Below, one piece after another: positions 26,192 to 34,357 of a DNA stretch of 64,000 bases. The notes under the pieces were generated by a model. That model was given only the letters and a program-made list of their open reading frames with translations. It was not told the origin of the DNA and ran no database searches. The stretch's first letter is position 1. Each line of letters starts with the position of its first letter. The stretch covers positions 1-64,000 of the forward strand of contig JAAYCM010000090.1 of assembly GCA_012729765.1 (NCBI GenBank), given 5' to 3'. The position numbers and the translations under genes are program-made. The DNA is from Chloroflexota bacterium (GTDB taxonomy: Bacteria > Chloroflexota > Anaerolineae > Aggregatilineales > Aggregatilineaceae).

Positions 26192-28627
26192 ATGTTTCAA
26201 ATGGAGAATGTTAAGACTTTTGAGGAGGTGATGATATTCATCGTCCTCGCTACCGCCGGGGTGGCGCTCGCCTATGCCCTCTGGCTTCGCAACTATATCC
26301 TGGCTGCCGACAAAGGGACCCAGGAAATGCAGCGCATTTGGGGCTATATTCGTGACGGCGCGAACGCCTACCTGCGCACCCAGCTTCGGACGGTCGCCAT
26401 CCTGATCGCTGTGATCACGGTGGCGATGTTCCTGAGTGTGTTTGTGGTGGCGCCCACCCCTGAGGCGAATGAGTACTTTGATGGCAACGAAGATACCGCC
26501 CGGATCGTGATCGCGTTTGCGCGCGCGCTCGCGTTCGTGATGGGGGCGTCGTTCTCGGCGATGGTTGGCTTCTTCGGCATGAATATGGCCGTGCAGGGCA
26601 ACGTGCGCGTGGCGGCTGCTGCTGAGCGCGGCGGCTATCAGGAAGCGCTAAAGATCGCCTACCGTTCGGGCACGATCACCGGCATGCTGACCGATGGCCT
26701 CGGCCTGTTGGGCGGCACGCTGATCTTCATTATCTTCGGCAAGGCGTCACCCGATGTACTGCTCGGCTTCGGCTTCGGTGGTACGCTGCTGGCGCTGTTC
26801 ATGCGTGTGGGCGGCGGTATCTATACCAAGGCGGCGGACGTCGGCGCGGACCTGGTGGGTAAGGTCGAAGCGGGGATGGAAGAAGACGATCCTCGTAACG
26901 CGGCGGTAATCGCGGACCTGGTCGGCGATAATGTTGGCGACTGCGCGGGCATGGCCGCCGACATTTTTGAGTCCTACGAAGTGACGATTGTCTCCAGCCT
27001 GATCCTGGGCCTGGCTCTGACTGCGATCAATGGCGAGCTGTACTGGATCGTGCTGCCGCTGCTGGTCCGCGGCATCGGCGTTGTCAGCTCGATTGTCGGG
27101 ACCTATGCTGTGTCGCTCTGGAATGTAGACGACGCCGAAGAGGCGATGTACAAGAGCTACGAAGTGTCGAGCGGCATCACCATCATCTCGACCTTCCTTC
27201 TGGCGTGGCTGTATGCGGGCCAGTTGTCGCTCGCAACCCTGGTTGCTGTCGGCGTAGCGCTGGCTGTCGTCTTCAACCCGCTGACCTCGTATGCGACCAG
27301 CGCGAAGAGCGGACGCGTCCAGACTATCGCGGCTTCGACCCGTTTTGGTCCGGCTTCGGTGATCCTCGAAGGTCTGTCGCTGGGCTATCTGTCGAGCGTG
27401 TGGGCGCTGTTCGTGATCGTCGCCAGCCTTTCCGCGGCGATCCTGGTCTACAGCTTCGACTTCCCAGACGAGTATGAGTTGATCGCCGTTCTCGTCGGTG
27501 TCGGCCTCTCGCTGATCCAGATCGTGCGTGGCCAACTGCGCGGGCATCTGGTCGAGGGCTTCTTCTCGGCGCTGTGGATCATGGTCCTGGCGCTGTTCAT
27601 CGTCAGTATGCACGAAGTGCCGGAAATCCATCGCTACAGCTATGTGCTGTTCGGCGTGTCGCTGATTGGTGTCGGGATGCTTTCGCATACCGGCAACAAC
27701 GTCAGCATGGACACCTTTGGCCCGATCTCGGACAATGCCAACGGCATCGGTGAGCTGGCGGGCATGGGACCTGAGGCGCGCCAGATCATGGCCGACCTGG
27801 ACGCGGCGGGCAACACCACCAAGGCGATCACCAAGGGTGTCGCCATCGGCTCGGCTGTTATTGCGGCGGTGTCGCTGTTCGGCAGCTTCTTCACCGATAT
27901 CCAGCGCGTCAACCCCGACTTCGAGAAGGTGATCAACCTGGCCGACCCGACCGTTTTCGTCGGGATGCTGATCGGCGGCTCGCTGCCGCTGCTGTTCAGC
28001 GGCCTGCTGATCAAGGCCGTGAACCGCGCCGCTGGCCTGATCATGGCCGAGGTGCGCCGCCAGCTCCGTATTCCGGAAATCGCCAGCGGTGCGAAAACCC
28101 CGGACTATGCCAAGGCCGTGACGATCTCGACGCAGTCGGCCCAGATCGAGCTGATTCCGCTCGGCCTGATCGCTGTGCTGGCCCCGATCGCGGTCGGGCT
28201 GCTGCTCAAGGAACAGGCACTCGGCGGCTTCCTCGCCGGTGTGATCCTGACCGGGCAACTGCTGGCCGTGTTTATGTCGAACGCGGGTGGCGCCTGGGAC
28301 AACGCCAAGAAGCACGTCGAGGACGGCTACTTTGGTGGCAAGGGCAGTGAGAATCACAAGGCCAGCGTCGTAGGTGACACGGTTGGTGACCCGCTGAAGG
28401 ATACGGCTGGTCCGGCCCTGAACCCGATGATCAAGGTGATGAACCTGGTCGCGCTGATCATGGCCCCGATTGTAGTCGAGTACACCGGCTATGGCGCAGG
28501 CATTATCGTTGGTGCGGCGGTCGCAGTTGGCCTGATCATATGGGCTGTGCGCCGCAGCGACCGTGAAATCGTGATGGAAGAAAGCGTGGCAGTCGAGCGC
28601 GTGGACGCGGTGCCGGTTAAGGAATAG
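26192..28627 (+). CDS. hppA: Membrane-bound proton-translocating pyrophosphatase (K+-independent type)
   Basis: An 811-residue polytopic pump (about 16 membrane segments) that couples pyrophosphate hydrolysis to ion export. Signature loops are [47 protein letters not shown] and, near the C-terminus, [14 protein letters not shown] ... [28 protein letters not shown]. The diagnostic GNTTKA (Lys where K+-dependent enzymes have Ala) points to the K+-independent, H+-pumping class. The start at 26192 has AGGAGGGG 10 bases upstream. TTG 26156 and ATG 26201 are alternatives. The long leader may be regulatory. Confidence 0.95.
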   Translation: MFQMENVKTFEEVMIFIVLATAGVALAYALWLRNYILAADKGTQEMQRIWGYIRDGANAYLRTQLRTVAILIAVITVAMFLSVFVVAPTPEANEYFDGNEDTARIVIAFARALAFVMGASFSAMVGFFGMNMAVQGNVRVAAAAERGGYQEALKIAYRSGTITGMLTDGLGLLGGTLIFIIFGKASPDVLLGFGFGGTLLALFMRVGGGIYTKAADVGADLVGKVEAGMEEDDPRNAAVIADLVGDNVGDCAGMAADIFESYEVTIVSSLILGLALTAINGELYWIVLPLLVRGIGVVSSIVGTYAVSLWNVDDAEEAMYKSYEVSSGITIISTFLLAWLYAGQLSLATLVAVGVALAVVFNPLTSYATSAKSGRVQTIAASTRFGPASVILEGLSLGYLSSVWALFVIVASLSAAILVYSFDFPDEYELIAVLVGVGLSLIQIVRGQLRGHLVEGFFSALWIMVLALFIVSMHEVPEIHRYSYVLFGVSLIGVGMLSHTGNNVSMDTFGPISDNANGIGELAGMGPEARQIMADLDAAGNTTKAITKGVAIGSAVIAAVSLFGSFFTDIQRVNPDFEKVINLADPTVFVGMLIGGSLPLLFSGLLIKAVNRAAGLIMAEVRRQLRIPEIASGAKTPDYAKAVTISTQSAQIELIPLGLIAVLAPIAVGLLLKEQALGGFLAGVILTGQLLAVFMSNAGGAWDNAKKHVEDGYFGGKGSENHKASVVGDTVGDPLKDTAGPALNPMIKVMNLVALIMAPIVVEYTGYGAGIIVGAAVAVGLIIWAVRRSDREIVMEESVAVERVDAVPVKE

Positions 28628-28671
28628 CCTTCCGGCGCGCTTGCGCGCGACCTGAGTTAAGCTCTGTGACG

Positions 28672-28713
28672 GGCGACCTGCGGCAGAAAGTGCGGCGCAG
28701 GTCGCCTGTTTGT
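28672..28713 (+). terminator. Terminator after the pyrophosphatase gene
   Basis: GGCGACCTGCG (28672-28682) and CGCAGGTCGCC (28696-28706) form a perfect 11-bp stem with a 13-base loop, followed by TGTTTGTT. Confidence 0.8.
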
Positions 28714-28779
28714 TAAGATCGCTAGTGTGGTTCGTTCCCCGGCGATCTGGCTGTCCATGCCGATCAGGAAGAAAATGCT

Positions 28780-29811
28780 ATGCCTACGGCTTATATCACC
28801 GATTCCCGATTCGAGCGTCACAACCTGGAAGGCCACCCCGAACACGCGGGGCGGCTGCGTGCGATCCAGCGCCGGATGGGTGAAGCAGGGTTGTTGGAAC
28901 GCCTGACGCATCTCGAAGCGAGTCCGGCCACCGACGAGGACCTGCGCGCCGTGCACAGCCCCGCCTATCTGGACCGGCTGGCGACGACGGCTAAGCAGCG
29001 GGATGGCGTCATGTTCGGGCCGGATACATACGTCCAGCCGGAATCGTATGCGATTGCGCGGCTGGCGGCGGGGGCGGTGCTGCGTGCGGTCGATGCGGTG
29101 ATGCAGGGTGCGGCGGATAATGCCCAGGCGGCGGTGCGCCCACCCGGACATCATGCCACAACCTCGCAGGGGATGGGCTTCTGCCTGCTCAACAATGTCG
29201 CCATCGCGGCGCGTTATGTGCAGCGGGTGTATGGCGTGGAGCGGGCGCTGATCGTGGATTATGACGTGCATCATGGCAACGGCACCGAGGAGATTTTCTA
29301 CCGCGATCCCTCGGTGTTTTATCTCTCAACGCACCAGTCGCCGCTCTATCCGGGGACGGGATCAGTCTACGAGATCGGGGAAGGTGCGGGTGAAGGGTAT
29401 AACCTCAATGTGCCGCTGCCACCCGGCACGGGCGACGACGGTTTTGCGCAGGTGGCCGATGCGATCATCGGGCCGGTAGTCGAGCGCTTCAGGCCGCAGA
29501 TTATGTTCGTGTCGGCGGGCTTCGATGCTCACTGGTCCGATCCGCTGGCGCAGCTCCGGCTGACGCTCTCCGGTTATGACCGGCTGACCCGCGCGCTGAT
29601 TGAGATGGCAGCGCAGTGGTGTGAGGGGCGCCTCGTGTTTGTGCTCGAAGGCGGCTATAACCTGCCGGCGCTCAGTCTGGGTTGGTCCAATGTTACCTAT
29701 GCGCTGCTCGGCGAGCCGATCTGCCACGATCCATTGGGCACAATAGGCGGCAGCGAGCCGTCAGTTGCACGCATAGTTGAGGCCGTGAAACAGGTCCATA
29801 AGTTAATTTAA
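28780..29811 (+). CDS. Histone deacetylase family protein (AcuC/APAH-like)
   Basis: A 343-residue arginase/deacetylase-fold hydrolase. The Zn and catalytic motifs are all visible: RPPGHHA (active-site His pair), GFCLLNNVAIAARY, VDYDVHHGNGTEEIFY (Zn-binding Asp and His), and FVSAGFDAHWSDPLAQL (Zn-binding Asp). It is predicted to remove acyl groups from proteins or small amines such as acetylpolyamines. It likely has its own transcript, since a terminator separates it from hppA. AGGAAG lies about eight bases before the ATG. Confidence 0.93.
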   Translation: MPTAYITDSRFERHNLEGHPEHAGRLRAIQRRMGEAGLLERLTHLEASPATDEDLRAVHSPAYLDRLATTAKQRDGVMFGPDTYVQPESYAIARLAAGAVLRAVDAVMQGAADNAQAAVRPPGHHATTSQGMGFCLLNNVAIAARYVQRVYGVERALIVDYDVHHGNGTEEIFYRDPSVFYLSTHQSPLYPGTGSVYEIGEGAGEGYNLNVPLPPGTGDDGFAQVADAIIGPVVERFRPQIMFVSAGFDAHWSDPLAQLRLTLSGYDRLTRALIEMAAQWCEGRLVFVLEGGYNLPALSLGWSNVTYALLGEPICHDPLGTIGGSEPSVARIVEAVKQVHKLI

Positions 29812-29828
29812 TACAACCTTCAGTCGTC

Positions 29829-29857
29829 TTGCACTTTTATTCTAGGCATAGCATAAT
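29829..29857 (+). promoter_or_regulatory. Predicted promoter of the acidic TPR gene pair
   Basis: TTGCAC (29829-29834), 17-base spacer, CATAAT (29852-29857). Predicted start near 29864, about 35 bases before ATG 29899. Confidence 0.65.
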
Positions 29858-29898
29858 GAGGAAAAATCAAGATTGAATATGTGGGAAATGAGCCGGCC

Positions 29899-32800
29899 AT
29901 GGCAAACACCGTTACCCTTAAGTCGTACCTGCATGATCTCAACGCCCTGCTAGAGCGGTATGCTTCGACAGAGGTAGTGAGCCACTGCCGGTATATTCTG
30001 CAGCGCTTCCCGCAGAACGTGGCGACGTATCGGCTGTTGGGTAAGGCTCTGCTCCAGAAAGCCCAGCAGGAAGGGACGGAGCAGTATTACCACGAGGCCG
30101 CCGAGGTCTTCCAGCGCGTGCTGAGTGTGCTGCCAAACGACTATGTCGCGCATATCGGCCTGAGCGAGCTTCGGGCAGAGCAGGGGGCGCTGGAACAGGC
30201 GATCTGGCATATGGAGCGGGCGTACGAGCAGCAGCCGAATAATCCGGCGCTGCAGGATGCGCTGCGCGGCCTGTATGCCAAACGCGGCGGTGTGGAAGGC
30301 GTGCCGCCCAAGCTTCAGCTCACACGCGGCGCGCTGGCGCGGCAGCACATCAAGGCGCAGCTCTATGATCAGGCGTTGATCGAGCTGCGCTCGGCGTTGG
30401 AGCAGTCGCCCCAGCGCTACGATCTGAAAGTGCTCCTGGCCGAGACGCTGTGGGAGAGCCAGCATCCGATCGAGGCTGGCGAAATGGCAGTTCAAATCCT
30501 GAAGGACCTGCCCAACTGCCTGCCGGCGAATCGCATCCTGGCGCAGTTGTGGCTGCACTACGAGCGCCCATCCGAAGCGCAGGTATTCCTGGATCGCGTC
30601 GCGGCGATCGATCCGTATGAAGCGGCACGCGTGCTCCAATCGGAAGGCATGGTGCACGATCCAAACCGGCTGGAACGCCTGGACTATACGACTGAAGCGG
30701 CGGCAGCGCTTTCGTCTGAAACCCCCGATTGGGTCCAGGACCTCGACCAGCCTGGTAGTTTTGCCGAAACCTTCCGCAGCCCGGAACCCCCTGCCGATGA
30801 CGAGCCGAAGCTGGATACCGAGGCCCTGTTTGGCTCCGACCTGGAGATGGATGGTGAACCGGACTGGGTGCGTGGTTTGGGCACGGCAGACGACGCGGCT
30901 GCGCTTCCTGATTGGTACAGTGGGCTGGATGAAACTCCCGCACCGGCTGAGTCTGCACCCGATCAGCCGGTCAGTTCCGATTGGCTGCTGGACGATCTCG
31001 ACCTGGCGGCTGAGTCCGGTGCTGGCGAGCCGCTGGCCCCGGCGGACATTCCCGATTGGCTGATGGGGTCTGCCCCTGACGAGCAACCGGCTGGTGCAGC
31101 CTTTTTTGAAACCGAGGCTGCCGCCGAAGAGACAGCCACCGAGGATGATTTCTTCGCGGCGTTCGAGGCGCTGCAAGGCCCCGAAGCGGGCACGGAAGCG
31201 ATCATGCCTGATTCGCAGAGCGATTTCGCCGAATTTCTACAAGGGATCGAGTCGCCCCCTGGCACAGCACCGCAAGCAGACGAGCCGGGTACCTTTGACT
31301 GGTTCGCGTCGTTTGACGAGTCGCCTGCTGAGCCGGAACCGGCGAGCACACCGCCGGAGAGCTTCGAGCCTGGATCGCTGTCGTGGTTGGAAGAGGACGC
31401 GGGAGTAGAGGATTCCTCGCAGGGCACGCCCCAGGGATCGACGGGTGCGCTGCCACCGGCTGAGAACTGGGACGATTTCTTCCCGGTCGAGGCAGACGAG
31501 ACGGAACCCGCCGGGGAAATGCCACCCTGGCCCGTCGAGCAACCAGCGGAAACCGGGCAGGCCGAGCGCGAGCCTGCTGCCGACGAGTTAGACTGGCTGG
31601 CCTCGTTTGAGGAAACGCCCGCCGAAGCTGCGCCAGAACCGGAGTGGGGGGCGCCGCAGACCGAAGCCGAAGCGGCGTCCGCCGAAGAGATTCCCGACTG
31701 GCTGACCGAAGCCCAGTCCGCGCTTGAGGGCGAAGTCCTGCCGGAGCAGCCCGCCGAGCCAGAATCAGAGCCGGAGTGGGGCGCGCCGCAGACCGAAGCC
31801 GAAGCGGTGCCTGCCGAGGAGATTCCCGACTGGCTGAGCGAGGCGCAATCCGAGCTTGAAGGTGAGGTTCTGCCGGAACAACCCGCCGAATCTGAACCAG
31901 AGCCGGAATGGGGCGCGCCGCAGACCGAAGCCGAAGCGGTGCCCGCCGAAGAGATTCCCGACTGGCTGAGCGAGGCGCAAACCGAGCTTGAAGGTGAGGT
32001 TCTGCCGGAACAACCCGCCGCGCCGGAAGCAGAGCCGGAATGGGGCGCGCCGCAGGCTGAGGCCGAAACGGTGCCTGCCGAAGAACAATTCTGGACGCCT
32101 GAGCCACAGGCCGAAGCGCCCGATTGGTTCACCGAACTGGAAGAGTACGGCGGCACCGATCTATTGGAAGCCGTGCCGGGCTTCGAGCAGATGCCGCCCG
32201 AAGCGCTGCCCGCCGCTCAGCCGCCCGCCAGGGAAGACGAGTCCTGGCTGGCAGATATCGAGGAACCGGTAGCAGAGATGCCGGTCGAGGCCGAAGCTGC
32301 TGCCGCGCTTGAGGACGAGGCGTGGATGTCTGCCCCTGTCGAGATCGAAGGTGTCCCGACCGGCGAAGCGGCCCCGGCGGAAGCCGTCACTCCTGAGCTG
32401 CGTGATGAGCCGCCGGTTGAGGCGCTGTCGGCAGAGTCCGAGTTGGACACGATAGTGATGCCGGAAACGCAGGCGGAAATGGATACCGGCACACTGGACT
32501 GGATGCAGGCTGAGGCTGCCCAGGAAGACGACTGGCTGACCTCGTTTGCCAGGCCCGCCGACGAATCGGCGGCACCGGCTGAGTTCGAAGCGGCGGAAGC
32601 ACCGGAAGAGGCTGCCGGATGGCCTGCTCCCGCGCCAGAAGCTGATATCCAGCCTGCGTGGGAAGCTGCCAGCCTGCCGGATGAGGAGCCGTCCCTGCTC
32701 GACGCCACCGGCGAAGACCTGTTCGAGGTGGCGGCGATGGATGGCGACGCCGAGACGCTGGCCTACCTGCCGCCCGAAGAGGCATCCGATCTGGCGGCGG

Positions 32801-34287
32801 AAGTGCCGGGGACGGCGGCAGAACTGGAGCCAGCCGAGGCAGAGGTCGAAGCGGGCGAGATACCGTCGTGGCTGGCTGAGATGCAGCCATTGGAGACGTC
32901 TGAGCCGACCGGGGCGGAGTTCGAGGTGAGCGACGAAGAACCGGCCTGGATGTCGGAACTGCCCCCGCTGGAGACGACAGCACCAGCAGCCGAGTCAGAG
33001 GCGGATGAGGAACTGTCGTGGTTGACAGAGATGCCGCTCCTGGAGTCGGCAGCGCCACCTGAGGCGGGAACTGAAGCCGATCTGAGTGAGGAGCCGGCCT
33101 GGCTGGCAGAGATGCCGCCGGTCGAGACAGCCGGGCCCCAGGATGAGCTGGCCGATTTGCTGAGCCAGCCGTTGGATCCCTTCGCGGAAGATGAAATGCC
33201 CGACTGGATGGGGGCTTTCACCGGCGAAACTGAGGATATTGAGCTTGAGGAGCCGGAGCTCGCGCTGGAAATTGCGCCGGAGCCGCAGGCCGAGGTCGAG
33301 AGCGTGGACAGCCAGCCGCAGTCTGAGGCCGAATGGGAACCGCTCGACGAGGCGGATCGCGGCGTGGAAGAAGAAGCGCCTGGTGAGCCTACTCCGGCGG
33401 CGGTGCAGGACGAAGGCGCGATGCCGGACTGGCTGGCCGCAATCACGACGGGCGAGCCGGGCATGCTGGATGATGAACTGGCCGAGCTGGACCTTCCGCC
33501 CGCTGCCCAGCCAGAAGCAGACCTGGGTCTGACCGATGAATGGGCGCTGGAAACCGAATCGGCTGAAGTGCCGGACTGGCTGTCGGAGATGCGTGGTGAG
33601 CCAGCCGGCGCGGACGACGATCTGCTGGCCGAGTTGAATGCTGCCACAAGCGCCGAGGAAGATCGGATTGAGGCCGGTGAGGTGCCGGGCTGGCTGGCCA
33701 ACATGCGCGAAGATTTGAGCGAGACGGCGGATGATGTGCTGGCCGACCTGGATCGCGTGCCGGCAGCGCCGCCCTCGGATGAAGCGTGGCTGGTCGATAA
33801 TCTGGAAGCCAGCCCAGCCGAGGATGATTTTCTGGCGGAACTGCGCGGTACGGATTTCGAGCCGGAGCCGAACGATGCCGAGTCGCCTACCCTGGACTGG
33901 CTGCGCGAGCCGGTAGAGAATGAGGTCGAAACGCTGCAGCTTGAGGTCGATCGCGACAGCCTGTTCGAGGAGATCGAGCGGCGCAGGGCGCTTGACGAAG
34001 CTTCCGCCGATACGGAAGAATATGGCGCGCCGGAAGTGTCGTATACCGGCGGCGCGCTTGCGGAACACGACGATCTGGCACATACTAATGAGCCTGAATC
34101 CGAAGTCGCAGCCGGGCCTGATGTGTCCGAGGACTTTGACTTTTCGTTTGACGATGTGCTCCCGGTGTGGCAGCGCTCGGCGGCTGATCGGCATCCATCC
34201 TCTGCCACCGACCGGCAGGATGACTCCGATTCGTCGTCGGAGCCGCCCGATTGGCTGCGCGACGCCTTTGAAGATGACCGTTTTTAA
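29899..34287 (+). CDS. Giant acidic protein: N-terminal TPRs plus array of Trp-centred PDWL motifs
   Basis: A 1462-residue, strongly acidic protein without signal peptide or membrane segment. Residues 1-~270 hold TPR-type helices (VATYRLLGKALLQKAQQ, YVAHIGLSELRAEQGALEQAIWHMERAYEQQPNNPALQDAL). The remaining ~1190 residues are Ala/Glu/Pro/Asp-rich low complexity, punctuated by roughly 30 short motifs of the form (I/L/M/V)P(D/S)WL or xxWL, among them IPDWLSEAQ, VPDWLSEMR, IPSWLAEMQ and the C-terminal PPDWLRDAFEDDRF. Part of this is a 44-residue tandem repeat. GTG 29881 is an alternative start; neither start has a strong ribosome-binding site. The following gene has the same motifs. Function unknown; a multivalent scaffold is my inference. 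Confidence 0.8.
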   Translation: MANTVTLKSYLHDLNALLERYASTEVVSHCRYILQRFPQNVATYRLLGKALLQKAQQEGTEQYYHEAAEVFQRVLSVLPNDYVAHIGLSELRAEQGALEQAIWHMERAYEQQPNNPALQDALRGLYAKRGGVEGVPPKLQLTRGALARQHIKAQLYDQALIELRSALEQSPQRYDLKVLLAETLWESQHPIEAGEMAVQILKDLPNCLPANRILAQLWLHYERPSEAQVFLDRVAAIDPYEAARVLQSEGMVHDPNRLERLDYTTEAAAALSSETPDWVQDLDQPGSFAETFRSPEPPADDEPKLDTEALFGSDLEMDGEPDWVRGLGTADDAAALPDWYSGLDETPAPAESAPDQPVSSDWLLDDLDLAAESGAGEPLAPADIPDWLMGSAPDEQPAGAAFFETEAAAEETATEDDFFAAFEALQGPEAGTEAIMPDSQSDFAEFLQGIESPPGTAPQADEPGTFDWFASFDESPAEPEPASTPPESFEPGSLSWLEEDAGVEDSSQGTPQGSTGALPPAENWDDFFPVEADETEPAGEMPPWPVEQPAETGQAEREPAADELDWLASFEETPAEAAPEPEWGAPQTEAEAASAEEIPDWLTEAQSALEGEVLPEQPAEPESEPEWGAPQTEAEAVPAEEIPDWLSEAQSELEGEVLPEQPAESEPEPEWGAPQTEAEAVPAEEIPDWLSEAQTELEGEVLPEQPAAPEAEPEWGAPQAEAETVPAEEQFWTPEPQAEAPDWFTELEEYGGTDLLEAVPGFEQMPPEALPAAQPPAREDESWLADIEEPVAEMPVEAEAAAALEDEAWMSAPVEIEGVPTGEAAPAEAVTPELRDEPPVEALSAESELDTIVMPETQAEMDTGTLDWMQAEAAQEDDWLTSFARPADESAAPAEFEAAEAPEEAAGWPAPAPEADIQPAWEAASLPDEEPSLLDATGEDLFEVAAMDGDAETLAYLPPEEASDLAAEVPGTAAELEPAEAEVEAGEIPSWLAEMQPLETSEPTGAEFEVSDEEPAWMSELPPLETTAPAAESEADEELSWLTEMPLLESAAPPEAGTEADLSEEPAWLAEMPPVETAGPQDELADLLSQPLDPFAEDEMPDWMGAFTGETEDIELEEPELALEIAPEPQAEVESVDSQPQSEAEWEPLDEADRGVEEEAPGEPTPAAVQDEGAMPDWLAAITTGEPGMLDDELAELDLPPAAQPEADLGLTDEWALETESAEVPDWLSEMRGEPAGADDDLLAELNAATSAEEDRIEAGEVPGWLANMREDLSETADDVLADLDRVPAAPPSDEAWLVDNLEASPAEDDFLAELRGTDFEPEPNDAESPTLDWLREPVENEVETLQLEVDRDSLFEEIERRRALDEASADTEEYGAPEVSYTGGALAEHDDLAHTNEPESEVAAGPDVSEDFDFSFDDVLPVWQRSAADRHPSSATDRQDDSDSSSEPPDWLRDAFEDDRF
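31639..32078 (+). repeat. 132-bp in-frame tandem repeat inside the acidic TPR gene
   Basis: Units begin at 31639, 31771, 31903 and 32035, exactly 132 bases (44 codons) apart. There are three full copies and a decayed fourth. Each unit carries EPEWGAPQTEAEA, then EEIPDWL and ELEGEVLPEQPAE. Near identity at DNA level suggests recent duplication. Confidence 0.9.
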
Positions 34288-34357
34288 CTGAACTGCTGCC
34301 GAACCGTTTTATGTCCCGTGCCCTGCTAAGCAGAGAGGCACTCGAGGAGGATAGGGT

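Noticed and set aside
31639-32078. CRISPR-like array
   Set aside because: The repeats are contiguous 132-bp in-frame units without spacers, inside a coding sequence.
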